A DNA stretch of 64,000 bases. Origin: Allodiplogaster sudhausi (lineage: Eukaryota > Nematoda > Chromadorea > Rhabditida > Diplogasteridae). The stretch's first letter is position 1. Each line of letters opens with the position of its first letter. The stretch covers positions 2,295,001-2,359,000 of the forward strand of contig CALZFC010000004.1 in the NCBI GenBank assembly GCA_945643635.1, written 5' to 3'. The position numbers and the translations under genes were made by a program. Shown in pieces: positions 47,901 through 60,937 of the stretch. The notes below the pieces were generated by a model that was given only the letters and a program-made list of their open reading frames with translations, had not been told where the DNA came from and made no database searches.

Positions 47901-50309
47901 CGGCTGCACGCCTGAAATATTTTGACTTAAATTCAACTTTAAAGAAAATTATCTGTTAATTTTTGGTACCGCTGTCAAATATTATACATTTTTTTTTAAA
48001 TAATTAAATAGGTTTTTATAATGAAAATGAGTTTTAATTATTAAAAAAAAATAAAACTTGTTTCTTTTTATTAAAATAAGAACAATTCACCGACCGTCGA
48101 TGTGAGCAGTCGACGCTGGCCGTGCCTCCAAAGGCGAGCGCTCGCTGACGATGCCTCAGCGCCACGAGGAGAAGCGCGTTCAGCGCCTGAATTTTATTTA
48201 TTTCCTTGATTTATAATTTTTACCTTGCATTGGAGCATAACTTTGTGTACGTGTAGAGACAATAAAATAGAAGACGCAAGAAGTGATTTGGTGAAATTAG
48301 TAAAATAGTACTTGTATTTTTCAGATAATAGTAGTGTTTTTTTTTAAATAATTGTAAAAGGAATTGTTACCGTTAGCAGAACGATCGGGAATAGAATCAT
48401 GGCGAAGATGTAGAGCATGGCCGAGGTGGCCAAGAACTGCCGGAATGCAGAGGAGAACGGATTCGTCTGATTGCCCCACCAAGATCTTACAAAAAAGGAT
48501 TACTTCTTTTTTTATAATTTATATTTTTATACTATTTTTTTAAATAATTATTGTTGCTAAACGAACGCAAAAATAATAAAATTAAAATATTAATAGATAA
48601 AAAGATTAAAACATTAAAAGATCAAAAAACAAACCCGTCGTTATTGATCGGCATACAACGTGAGTAGAGTTGAGTGTCGTTGCAGTAACTTCTGAGATTA
48701 AAGAAAAGACGTAATTGACATCGTGCCTTATTTGCAGTCAACCATTATATGAAATGGCCTCTGGCTAATGGATGTGTACATCAGTCAACAACATTTGATT
48801 CCTAAATTCTACCACGGAACCATCTGTCAGCATCAATCGAAATGTTTGCTGCATATATTCATTTTCATGCGATCAAAAGCGTCTGGACATTTAGTTTATT
48901 TCTTGCAGAAAATTAACAAAAAATTCTTCTCACCATCAAAATTGTGTATCACATTAGAGTGGCAAGAAAAACAACCGTAATCAATCTGAATTCAATTCTA
49001 GTCGCGTCTCTCTAAAACACGCATGCTCTCTCGCGCTTGAGTCAGGCAAAAGGGCGCGAATTCAAGCGTTCATTTTTGGTTCTTTAATTGTTATTCATCC
49101 AAAAAGTGACATTGTATGTACCTGACGAGACAGAAGTACTCGACATGCTGATAGGCGGTCATGGCGCCGGTGAGAATGAAGACGGCCGAGAGCAGCGCCG
49201 GCATCCGGCCGCGTCCCCAGCTGCCGCGCACGTACAGAGGGTTGCGGATGCCGACGAGGCGGTCAGCGCACACCAGGATCACACACCTAAAGTAAGGGCA
49301 CTAAAATATGACTACCTAAAATAGCTGATGTTTTTTTTTACAGAAATAGACATATTTGCAGCATAGATGAAAAGACATTTTCATACCATATCGCGACAGC
49401 CGAACACCAATTCGCCAGAGACAGCAGATTCACCTGAACAGGATTGATTCACTCTATTAAATATATTCAGAAGATATTTTCACGAAATGTCCTCGCGAAA
49501 ATATCCACTCAATATCTGTGTACTAACATTTGCGAATCTACCTATTTTCATTCTAATTTGCTAGCTACATACCTTGCTGTGGAAGTAGAGCCAACGGAAG
49601 CTGTAGTTGAATGTGAATATCGAGTAGTTGGCGAGGATGTTCGGGAAGAGCAGAAAGAGAAAGATGATGTCCGCGAATGCGAGAACGGAGAGGAAAGTAT
49701 TCGCGCTAAAATTATTTTTTTATTATTATTTATATTATTCTTCTTTGACTTGTAATTTAAAAAATATATTATTTTTCTTTTAAATTCATTTAAAGTCATA
49801 AATTGTAAAAAAAAATTATTCAATTAATATTTGCAACGAAATAAAAGTAGCAAAAAGCATCTAAAATTGCATCTAAAATCCAAGTGAAAAGAACCAGAAA
49901 AAATAACGTTTTAAATTGCTCATCTCTCACCGATTCCTCATGCTGCGGTTGAGCAGAACGGTCAGGTTGAGCATGTTGCCAAAGATGCCAAAGATGGCAA
50001 CGGTCGGATAAAAGTATCTGTAATCTTTCTGTAATCATATGAAGTGGATATGTTCCAGGAAATATTTTAAGAATAAATGAATTAGCTAAGAATTCATTAA
50101 CACTTTTCATTAACACTTTTCGATTCGCCTCATGACAATGGTGGCCTTGATGGATTTTATGGAAATTACCCTTATCGATTTTTGCTCAGCGCATTTTCCC
50201 TCAGCGGATTCACTCACCGCTGCAGCGCATACTCGAGATCCGATCCGTGCACCATTTGCTGCTGTCGCGACAGGCAAACGTGCGAGAAGTTGGCCGCCGG
50301 CGGCCGCAT
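44928..50309 (-). CDS. Class A (rhodopsin-type) peptide GPCR, FMRFamide-receptor-like; two possible 3' ends
   Basis: Core exons, all in phase: 50309-50218 (ATG), 50017-49931, 49705-49573, 49433-49387, 49286-49122, 48691-48635, 48485-48371, 48186-48095, 47911-47850, 47648-47537, 47262-47150. End 1 is exon 45461-45379 (TGA, 385 aa). End 2 is exons 46020-45884, 45461-45301 and 45096-44928 (TAA, 513 aa). TM1 has GN (FGIFGNMLNL), TM2 LSVLAFADI, TM3 LSLANWCSAVAIW, TM6 NVPSALLYFL, TM7 KASNFILFCLGSRHFR. The DRY box reads ADRLVGIRNPLY and the NPxxY position is not canonical. Cys in TM3 and SYCN in the second extracellular loop can form the usual disulfide. An NFS glycosylation site lies near the N terminus. 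The ATG lies 15 nt after attgcag, a likely trans-splice site. Family role: G-protein signalling to a neuropeptide, ligand unknown. End 2 adds a Ser/Arg/Gly-rich tail and one further hydrophobic helix. Confidence 0.87.
46024..46245. repeat. (GA)n array in GPCR intron
   Basis: About 220 bp of gaga with a and ca interruptions. On the transcript it is a long CU tract ending at the acceptor of exon 46,020-45,884, which gives that optional exon an extreme polypyrimidine tract. Confidence 0.9.
46270..47107. mobile_element. Foldback element in GPCR intron
   Basis: The left end (gcgcctgccccaggggaa then ccaaaattttacgaggag, 46,283-46,337) is inverted at the right end (ctcctcgtaaaattttgg then ggggcaggcgcccatgg, 47,066-47,105). 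About 0.84 kb in all, AT-rich interior, no coding frame. Confidence 0.75.
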
Positions 50310-50329
50310 TTTGGTGCGCGCTTTCTGCA

Positions 50330-51575
50330 ATATCTTCTTCTTCTCCACCAGACACACCGAAAGTGCTGCGTGAGCTTAATCGATTAAAACGAATTTAATT
50401 ATGCATTGATTAGAGTCCGAAAGTGAAGCGACGCCGACTTGTATATTATGTACAGAGCTCTCTCGAATATTATGCCACGAACACATTTCGGCGAACGAAA
50501 AAAGAACGAGCGGCGGATGAGAATTCAATGTTCAATGGAGCGTAACAATGGCACACAGCGAAAATGTATGAGGAATCGGCACAGCAAGAAAAATGCTTAA
50601 AGAGGCCTATTTCAGCTATTTCAACTTGTGAGCTTTAAAGTTTCCTAAAAACAACAATGTCAAACTTTAAGGAAAAAAATTAGCGCAGGCTGAAATGAAT
50701 ACATAGTTGTTAATCACAAACAGAGATGTTTCAAAGCCATATAGAAATATTAATAATAACAATGAGATGAACAAAAGGAACAAAAGGAATAGTATGAATA
50801 GGAAGAGTCTAACAGCTGATGAAATCCTCGCAAAACATACTCGATTGAAAGATTTAACTCTGCACCTTGTGGTCTTAATTTCAAGAGAGTCCATAATTGA
50901 AACTCGCACACGCACTTTATCCTTGTACTTTTCAAAATATTTTCGATAGAAGATTGAAATTACAAGTGAACAAATTCATCTTTAGCTCGACTCCCTTGGG
51001 AAGATCAGGGAGGTTCAAATGATCTTATTGTAAGAAGGAACGGCCGAGTGCAACATTTCTGGTTCCGTTCTGGCGAGAAGAGAAAAAAACGAGAGAAAAT
51101 GTGAACGTGCAGCAAAACAAAGCTAATATGGAGACAGGTCCGCCTCGTGAGATGTGTGTTTTTCCATATGGATGGATTCACGTTCCTCGAGCAAGGATAA
51201 AAAAGACGAAAAGAAGCAAAAGAAAGGGTAAAAGAAAGCATGTTCAAGAGATGATGATAACAAGCAAGAAAATGTCATTTAGAGTAGTAGCATGCGGTAC
51301 ATATGGGCTTGTGCTGATTATTTACAGGTTAGGCCCGAAGGGCGGAAGGGAGAGAGATAGAGACAGAGAGAGAGAGGGGGAGGGAGAGAGAAATAGAGAG
51401 ACAGACAGTGAGAGTAACAATAGTAAGATGTAAAAGATGCAGTACAAGATGAATGGAAGACTGCAGAAGGATCGCCATGCATTGTGTTTAATTTTATTAT
51501 TTTTTTTACTTATTTTTTTTTTAACAAAAGGCACTAAGACTTTTCGAAATGTACTACACATCGAGCAGGGCCCTA
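50330..51575. other. Upstream region of the peptide GPCR: no gene seen
   Basis: No supportable exon on either strand. It contains a GA run at 51,350-51,415 and poly-T tracts near 51,500. The promoter of the GPCR should lie here, but no TATA or initiator stands out. Confidence 0.45.
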
Positions 51576-51578
51576 TTA

Positions 51579-53205
51579 TGACCTGCCCTAGGAATTTTTT
51601 TCGAGTTTGTTCATGAAAATTGGTTACATTATACAACTCGACGTGGCCAACAAAATAGGATATATTTCAAACTTAAAAAAAATTTTCCGCGCGGGACCCG
51701 GTGCAGTAATGTTAAAAATTTCACTTGTCATAACTCGCTTAAAACATATAGTAAGACAACCATCGAGGTATCATTGGATAGCTTTTTTAAGGGGCTTTAA
51801 TTTTCATGTTGATGATGTTTTCATAAAATTTCATTTTGACCCTAAAATACGGCCTTGAATATTTTTGAATGCAGTTTTTCGCCAAATTAAGTATTTTTTG
51901 CTCATTTCTACAAAACGGCACCTACATATTCTTAAAGCGCTTGAAATTTGATACATTATATGTCTCTTTCAGAAGAATTGAAGGTCCCGGGCTATGGTTC
52001 CCAAACGCTTGAACATGATCCAGTGTAAACTGTAATACCGTGCAAGCGCATTCTTCGATCCATAACTGCGCTCAATGTCAATATTACAAAATCGTAAGTA
52101 TATCATCTAAGAGCTCTCACGGAGATCTTCAAATGTTACATATGTTATTTTATTGAAAAGTTTCAATTTGTATGGGAAATTTCGTTATGTACAATTAGAA
52201 GGTTTAAAAAACTACTTTAAAAACATTTTCGCCTGTCGAAACATAGATCATAAGAAGGAGGATGAAATTTTCTACAAGATAAACCCCTTTCCATGGAATT
52301 CCATGCATACGATCTTTTGTTATAAATCATAAAATGCAGTGCCAGTAGTCATTTCGCCCAAGAATTCACATTTTAGGCTATTCGAATTAGAATATTCCAA
52401 TCCCTTTTTTCTACAGTTTTTCCATAAAGCCTAGTAATCCTACTCTTATGGCTTATAACAAAAGATTGTATGCATTTAATTCCATAGAAAGGGGTTCATC
52501 TTGTAGCAAATTTCATCCTCTTTCTTATGATCTATGTTTCGACAGGCGAAAATGTTTTTTAAAGTAGTTTTTTAAACCTTCTAATTGTACATAACGAAAT
52601 TTCAAATATAAATTGAAACTTTTCAATAAAATAACGTATTTAACATTTGAAGATCTCCGTGAGAGCTCTTAGATGATATACTAACGATTTTGTAATATTG
52701 ACATTGAGCGCAGTTATGGATCGAAGAATGCGCTTGCACGGTGTTACAGTTTACACTGGATCATGTTCAAGCGTTTGGGAACCATAGCCCGGGACCTTCA
52801 ATTCTTATGAAAGAGGCATATAATGTAGCAAATTTCAAGCGCTTTAAGAATATGTAGGTGACGTTTTGTAGAAATGAGCAGAAAATACTTAATTTGGCGA
52901 AAAACTGCATCCGAAAATATTCAGGCCCGTATTTTAGGGCCAAAATGAAATTTTATGAAAACATCATCAACATGAAAATTAAAGCCCCTTAAAAAAGCTA
53001 TCCAATGATACCTCGATGGTTGTCTAATTATATGTTTTAAGCGAGTTATGACAAGTGAAATTTTTAATATTACTGCACCGGGTCCCGCGCGGAAAATTTT
53101 TTTCAAGTTTGAAATATAGCCTATTTTGTTAGCCACGTCGAGTTTTATACTTCAACCAATTTTCATGAACAAACTCGAAAAAAAATTCCTAGGGCAGGCC
53201 TTGAT
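51579..53205. mobile_element. Long palindrome (arms about 750 bp, spacer about 115 bp)
   Basis: From cctgccctaggaattttttt at 51,579 the sequence reads, with few mismatches, as the inverse of the stretch that ends at 53,205. Checkpoints: gcgcgggacccggtgcagta near 51,690 against tactgcaccgggtcccgcgc near 53,070, and ctatggttcccaaacgcttg near 51,993 against the inverse near 52,770. The arms meet around a spacer at about 52,335-52,448. Both arms can be read as MKIGYI-like frames of about 80 codons, but these are mirror copies of one non-coding sequence. No transposase is seen. Confidence 0.9.
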
Positions 53206-54144
53206 CGAAGGATACTGACATGCTCTCTTAATGAATAGAATAAAATGAGAGCCAATTCCAAGCAATGCTAACTCTTTCGCATTATATTTATCAGTCCCTG
53301 ACCTCTCTCGCCCACTCCCCAAGAATCTACTTTCGATTAGTTTTAAGGGTTGGAAATGGCGCTAATCGAGATCGTTAGAGATCGTCAAGTTTATTGTTTC
53401 TCCAATTAGCTGACTCACACGGAAGACGATGCTTGCTGCTGGATTGGCAGCATTTTTTTTCTCCTCAAATGAACAAGAATTAAAAAATCTGAGAATTCCA
53501 AGTTTTATAACAACAACAAAAATTGACGTTATTTTGATTTGTCAAGGAGATCGGGAGAATGTATTATTTGTACATGTAAGCCCCAATAGGATATAGTATC
53601 TAGCAAAAAGATACGCATCCGATCCGCTTACGTCAGAGCGCGATTTAGGAGGAACACATACTATATGCAGACAAATGAGAAGGAGATTGACGACGCCTTT
53701 TTACGAGCTGCTCAGCTTCGGTCATGAAAGAGATTCGCGAGAGGATCCACGTGAGAGGGGCGCGGCCATCGTCTCTTTCTTTCTCTCTATCTTTGTCTAT
53801 TTCTCTCACCTTCTCTCTCTCTTCTCTCTCTCTCTCTCTGTCTATACTTCTCTCTATATCTCGCTGTCTCTCTCTCTTTCACGCTCTCTTCCGCTCACTC
53901 ACTCTCTCACTCTTTTTTCACTCTCTTTCTCTGCTTTCTCTCACCAATCCTCTATCTCTTTCTTTCAATCTCTCTCTCTCTCTCTCTGCTTCTCTGCCTC
54001 AAACGTCTACCAATAAAAAGTAGACAGTCCTCAGACGAGGCCGACGAGGGAATGTGCCAGCTCGACACGGATGGCGGCAACGTTAACAGCTGTGGCAGCC
54101 CCGCGTGAATGTACTACGTTTGCGGGGCACTGAATGGGGTTGAG

Positions 54145-54201
<57 letters not shown>

Positions 54202-54646
54202 GAAATAAACATAGAGAGAGAGGGAAAGAGAGAGAGAAGGAACGAGAGAGAGGACAAATGGATACAGGCTACATTCGAGGCACCAAAGAGAGATAGGCTT
54301 GAGAGAGCAAGAGGCAGAGAGTGAGAGAGAGAGCGAGAGAGAGGGACTGAGAAAGAGAGAGAGTGAGAGAGAGAGAGAGTGAGAGAAGAGGTGGAAGGGA
54401 TTTAGGCAGAGAAGTGGAAACGGATAGAGAAAGAGAAAGGGAGAGTGAGAAACAGAGAAAGGGGGTGGATTAGGCAGTCATAAACTGACGCAAATGGTGT
54501 GAATTTTTGTGCAAGCAAAGGGCTGATGAAGTGGAGAACGCAAACGCCTTCCGAGACATGACGACGCGGCCTAGGGTGGAAGGGCCATCTGGTTGGCAGA
54601 ATGAGGGAGAGAGAGAGAGATAGAGAGAGAGTGAGAGAGAGCGTGT

Positions 54647-54689
<43 letters not shown>

Positions 54690-55247
54690 AGAGCGAGAGA
54701 GAGAGCATGGATGAGAGAAAGAGAGAGAGAGAGAGAACGTGTGTCAGCGTGAGAAAGAGAGAGAGAGAGAGAGAGAGAGAAAGAGTTTGTGAGATAGACA
54801 AAATTTAAAGAAAATATCGCGTCAGAATGCGTGTGGAAAGAACGGCAGACGAAAGAACTATTTTTCTGTCTCTCTTGAAAATGTGATAAACTTCAATAAG
54901 AAGGGTATTGATTTGAAAAGAATTGTTCATCGTGATATTATCTCATTGGCATATGTAAGCGTCGTCATAAATTCTTCTTTTTTATATTGACATAAATCTA
55001 TGAATCATGTTTTTTTTAATGACGAAGACTAGAAAACTAAAGTGTCGCTGTGGCTCTCAAATACAATTTATTGTTAGCCTTTGAGGAGCAACGTCATAAA
55101 AAAGCTTAAAAGGGCGCTTGTGCTCAAAATTGTCAACCTCTTATAAGCATGCATTAATAATTATTTATAGTAAGAAGTGTCTATGCAGTTGGAACAAAGA
55201 AATGTCTAAAGATTATTTAAAACCAGTGATCAATGTAGATACATACA
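53206..55247. repeat. Low-complexity block dominated by (CT)n and (GA)n
   Basis: CT arrays at 53,775-54,000 and GA arrays at 54,138-54,480 and 54,603-54,785. A short segment between them (54,030-54,106, plus strand) reads SSDEADEGMCQLDTDGGN then a stop after SCGSPA and could be a terminal exon (after gtagacag at 54,029), but no partner exon was found. Confidence 0.6.
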
Positions 55248-55249
55248 GT

Positions 55250-55733
55250 ACCGCCCAACATTTCAGGTACATAAATTAATTAGATTAATTAGATTAATTT
55301 AAATAATTTCAATTGGAATTTGAGCGATCCTAGGCACTTTTAAGCAGTTTCTTGTGTTTGTTAGGGTGGTTTTTGACATGCTGAACAAATACATACAATC
55401 AGATTTTAAAAAGAATCCGAAATGACCGTTTAAAAACGAATTCGGCAGTTTTTAGAAGGGCTCATGGCCGTGTTTTAAGTGGGTTCGATAACACAAGACG
55501 ACAGCACCTAAAAGACGGTCATGACCCTCCTAAAACCGGCCGAATTCGTTTTTAAACGGTCATTTGAGATTCTTTTTAAAATCTGACTGTATTTACTTGT
55601 TCAGCACGTCAAAAACCACCCTAACAAACACAAGAAACTGCGCAAAAGTGCCTAATATCGCTCAAATTTCAATTGAAATTATTTAAATTAATCTAATTAA
55701 TTTATGTACCTGAAATGTTGGGCGGGACTGTAC
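55250..55733. mobile_element. Foldback MITE with about 235 bp arms and TA flanks
   Basis: It starts TA|CAGTACCGCCCAACATTTCA and ends with the inverse, tgaaatgttgggcgggactg|TA. The arms match almost to the centre near 55,490. CAGT at the tips and TA at both borders are Tc1/mariner-like. No coding capacity. Confidence 0.85.
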
Positions 55734-55734
55734 A

Positions 55735-56721
55735 TATATTAGGCATGCCAGGATATGACACAACAGAATATGCTGGTATGCACGTGTCAGTGTGCTTTCT
55801 GGAAAGACGGGAGATTAGAGCAGAGAAAGAGAACGAGAGAGAAAAAGATAGAGCAAGATACAGAGAGAATGCGAGAGAGAAAGAGACACATGGAAAGAGA
55901 GCGAGAGCGAGAGAGAAATAAAGAGAGCAAGACAGAGAGAGAATGCGAGAGAGAGAGAGTGTGCTGACAATTATTTTACATTTCATGGATAAATTCCGAA
56001 AATGATCAAGAGGTGAACAATATTGTATTAATTCTAACCTAAGCAAATAATTTTTATAGTTGTATAAACTATAAAAAAAATTATTTTAGGAAATGAAATA
56101 TGTAATATCTCTCACTCTGTTATAAAATAACGTAAAATAATAATAGTAAAGTGACGACAAATTTTAACAAACAAAATTTGTTTATTCACTTCATGAAATA
56201 TTCTATGTAGGATTTTATAGTTCCAAGGACTTCCACTTGATTTCGATGTTTCACGTGGTTTGCTTGACAACACTGGTCTTAAATAAGCTAGCATATCGTG
56301 ATTGTTAGTGAATGTACTACGAGAAGTAAAGATAAGAGTGACGAAAGAAGATGTATCTTTGTAGTAATTTAAAAAAAATTGAAGACGATGTGATTGCCAG
56401 ACCGGCTTCAATGAAAAGTGAAGTCGATCGTGGTGCAGGAAGAGTGGAGTGAGGAGAAAAGAAGCGTGAGGCAAAAAAAGTGAAGTAGACGGAGAGAAAG
56501 ACAGAGAGAGAGAGCGTTTAAAGTATAAAAAAGATAGTTATGCGTTCAGCGATGAGAAAAAGAAAGGAACAATATATCTCACATTTTTGCGCATACGCAA
56601 TGCAGGCTTTCAAGGACTTGAAGTAAACCTCCAGCAAATTATGTAGCATCTATGTATTTGAACAGTGTGGTGTTAGAAAGAGTGTAGTGACGAGATAAGG
56701 AGAAAGAGAGATAGAGAGAGA

Positions 56722-56756
<35 letters not shown>

Positions 56757-59239
56757 TTCAGATAGAAAGTTGAAGGGAAAATGAGGAAAAAAAAGCTGAG
56801 AAATGCTACATTTTTTTCACCGCATGATTCTGAAAATGTCGAGAGGACATGTGCAGCCAGGAATGAGAAAAAGAGCAGAACAGCTCTTAAAGCGAGTCTC
56901 AGAACATCACTCCGAATCATACAATTCTAGGTGATATTTATGGTTAAAAGGGCAAAGTGAACAAAAAAGAGAATGAAGAAAGAAGGAGGAAGGGAATGTA
57001 GAATCTGAGAGATATAGAGAGAGAGAAAGAGAGAGAAAGAGAAAGAGTGAGAGAGAGACAGATGCAGAGAGAATGAGAGACAGAGTGCACAAGAGCGATT
57101 GATGGAGAGAAGTCGTCAACTATTCTTAATCTGCTGCACAAGGATACATTTAAGCAGGGTGGAGATATAAGCGGAAGAGGAAGACACAGAAGAAGATTTC
57201 TTTCAAGTGGCACATATTTACTTCTTTTTCACTTTAAACAGATCGGTCTTTAATTTTTCATCAATGTGCAACTGTTTATCACATTATTTTTGGTGTTGTA
57301 AAAAAAAATAAAATGAGAAACTTATGTTTTTCCCATTCCAAATGAGTCTACAAAATACAGAAAAAAACACTTTCTAATGGAATAGAGCTAGAAAGAAGAA
57401 GAATACCGATCTTTTAGGATCGAACCTTTTATCTATGGTAGGCGGTTTTCGGATTTGAGCTGCGTTAAAATTACAGTGATTTGAAAGGTGAATTGATACG
57501 ACGAGGTTTTCTTTTAGTTGGTATACAATTGGAGAGAAAATAAATAAGATATGGATGGCGAGAGCGGGATAGGAAAATGGACGATTATTGATTTATCGAT
57601 TTACTGCAGTTCCACATCACCAGAGGCCTGCACAAATAAAAACGCACTTATGTTAGAACTAGACTTGAACGAAATAAACGAGGAACTGGTCGTGAACTCT
57701 CCATGGATGCCCAGGGCATTTATCAGGAAGAGAGAGGAAGTAACTTTGTGGCCGAGATATCAGCGGGAGAAAGTGAGGTAAAAAGGAACATCAATAGAAA
57801 GAGAGGTAAAAAGAGGAGAGAAATATTTAAAAAAAATATATTCTTATAGAAATATAAGAATCGTTTTTGCTCGTTATTTCATGCATTGAACATGAACGAC
57901 AAAAGTTGAAAATCGGAGAAATTTAAGAATATGAAATGAAGATTCAAGATTTTTAAAAATGTTGCATACAGTCGTCATTACAGTTCTTCCGACAAGGTGG
58001 TTTTAAGAGCAGACATTTGAATAATAATAAAAAAAATGAAAAACACGTGGTTGTTCAACAAGTATTTCTGGGCACGCATACTAAATAAACGAGGAATCTA
58101 GAGAAATCTCTCGGGTGTGATCTTTATCGGTCAAACTACGACTGAAAATACTTTATTTTGAATAAGAGGAAGAGAGAGAGGAAGAGAGAGAGAAAGATAT
58201 TAGTAAGATGAAAGTATGAGGAAAGCGCGAGATGAAGATGAATGAGAGATAAAGGAAGGGAAAGTGTGCAGTGGAATAGAAAGAGGAAGGAATAGATTGA
58301 GGAAAGAATTATTTTTTGTTTAAAGGAAGTATCCGACGAAAAAATAACTTCTTCTTTTATATTCCCATATGATCAAGTCTGGCCTAAAAGATCGATTAGA
58401 GGTGATCCCGCTTTACGAAAGTCTGTATTTAGCCAGAAATTTGCATTTGTTTTTTGGAATACGGTAGAAAACGTCTCTGTCGGTGCATGCGGTGTATGCT
58501 CAAATCCAAGCAAGGAGTGCCAATGGGTGGGAAGAAGCGGCAGTCTCTGCCTGTCTTGCCCACTTAGCACCCCATTTTCACCAAGGGATGAGAGATACAG
58601 ACGTTAGAGAAAAGCGAGACAATGAAAGAAGTCGAGAGAGGTTAGATACACATACGTTTCACATTTGAAATTTTGTAGCGGGCACTCAAAAAAGGCTCAT
58701 CCAGTTGGGAGTTTAGCACAGTTTGAAACGTAATTTTATTAGATACGGTATTCTTTCGTCGGATACTTCCTTTAAGAATAGAAAATATTTTTAATATATC
58801 TATTATAAAGGACCATGCACGACTAATTGAAAGGAAGGATGCAGACGTATGTAGCAACAAATGTATTTACTCGTGAAGCACTGAATAAAGGTGGTTTTGA
58901 GGTGTTGACCTACGTATAAATAAACCTACTAGAAACATATTACGATGACTTCGTAACCTGTGCGGTGCTTATAGAAGATGTATCACATTGTGTTGTACAT
59001 CTTATATATTTAAAAAAATGTATACATGTTCTATTTTTGAGGCATTTGTTGCAATTTGAGAGAATAAGTATGCATCACCTCTTGAAGTATGGAGCGTGAA
59101 GATAAAACACGCCTACTCACCATCACACACACAAATTCGCAGAATATAACATCAAAATGGCCATGAAATCGCTCGGATGTCGTGAGGCATCTATCAGGGA
59201 TAGCGCAAGAGGAAGGTAGATCAGTCTGGACGTGACAGA

Positions 59240-59302
<63 letters not shown>

Positions 59303-60408
59303 GGTGAGATTAAAAAACCGACGATATATGGACAGGTTGTGAGTTGCGAAAGAGACAGAGAAACAGAAAAGAAATTAAAAGAGGTAGTGAGAGAGAAAGA
59401 CAGATGCGTGAGACGGAGGAAAGCAGAGATTGAGATAGAGAGCGAGAGAGAGCGCGACTGAGATGGGATAGAGAGATAGAGAGAGCGCCAACAACTCATT
59501 CCTCATGCTCGACATGATAGCCATTTATCCGCACTGCAGCCTCCTTCTTGCTATCACGCGATGTTTAGAACTTTTTTCCTCTTAACTTAATTCTCTTTCG
59601 TTCCCTCCTTCTTTCTCTATCTCTCTTTAGCCCTCATACTTTCTCTGTCTTTAACTCTCTCTCTCTCGCTCTCTCGCTCTTAAGGACATTCTCTTTCTCA
59701 CACAAATCTCTATCTCTCTCTCTCTCGTTCTTAAGAACATTCTATTTTTCACTAAATCTCTCTCTCTCCCTCTCTCTCTTATCTCACCCTTCCCCCCCCC
59801 CTTCTCCTCAACCGTCATCGTTTTCACGAATGACGTTCACTTTAGCAGCTCTACTTAAACGACTACGATGAGAGAGAGGGAGAGAGAGAGAGAAAGAGAA
59901 AGAGGGAGAGGAGGCCATTTCTTTCAACTCTCACATGCTTCTGCAGGCAGCCTTCTTCAGCCTCTTCTTCCCTGCTCCATGAATAGGCAATTAGAGTCAG
60001 ATATTGGATGCCGGTGCAAAAAGTTGGACAATTCGTGAGAGCGAGAGAAAAAGAGCGAGAGAGAATGAGAGAGAGGGAGAGAGAGAGAGACCGAGCGAGA
60101 GAGAGAGAGACCGAGAGAGAGAGAGCGAGCGAGAGAGCCAGAAACAGAGAGAGAGAGAGAGACAGAGAAGTTAGAGACAAGAATAGTCATGCGTGAAAGG
60201 GCGCGTTAGAGTGCTCTCCCAATTATTAGGACGAGAACAGGTGATCTCTTTCCGGGCGCACAACGATGGCCTCGGGCGATGTCCTCTGGATATGAAGAGG
60301 ATAGGAAATTGAAGGGGGAGGGTAAAAAGAAAGAGAACGGAGAAAGAGACATTATGAGAGCAGAGAAAGAAATAGAGAAGAGGAGAGAGAGTGGGAGAGG
60401 GAGAGGCA

Positions 60409-60453
<45 letters not shown>

Positions 60454-60900
60454 GGAGAAAGAGAAAGAGGGAGAGGCAGTAGGGCATCCTCTGTATGTGC
60501 TAGCAGGATGTATAGATGTATGAAAGTAAGAAAGTGTCCTGAGGGTCTGGGAGTTCTCTCTTTCACATACTTATCTCTTCATTACTGTTTTCTGTTCAAA
60601 TTTTGCAACTTCATCCATCTCTCTCTCTCTCTTTTTATCCTTCTCTTTTTCTTTCTCTCTCTCACTCTTACTGAAAAGAGTATCTGCCGTGCAATTAATC
60701 TTGACAAAACTGACGCCACTTTGGCCAAATGTTAATGAAGTTTTCATTTTGAGCTCAGTGAAAAATGTTTCATGAGGTTGAGGAGACCTTTAGGAGATTT
60801 TTTATATTATGTCTTTTAACCGGGTTTTTTCCCTGGTTTTTTTTAGAGATATATTTGTAGGTATTTAGAGATATTTTGATGATTAATAATAAGATAATGC
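55735..60900. repeat. Microsatellite-rich region without recognisable genes
   Basis: GA-rich arrays on the plus strand: 55,815-55,965, 56,700-56,757, 57,010-57,070, 58,165-58,200, 59,236-59,480, 59,868-59,910, 60,030-60,180, 60,300-60,480. CT arrays: 59,590-59,790 and 60,625-60,665. Between them I see only AT-rich single-copy-looking DNA. Long open frames here translate to Arg-Glu or Ser-Leu polymers and are not genes. Confidence 0.75.
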
Positions 60901-60937
60901 AAAATAGAATTTATTCTAAATCGGGCAAAAGTTCCAC

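Noticed and set aside
51607..53136. Mirror frames of about 70-80 codons (KIGYI...FRAGPGAV) on opposite strands
   Set aside because: They are the two arms of one palindrome, so similarity is automatic. No start context, splice sites or known domain.
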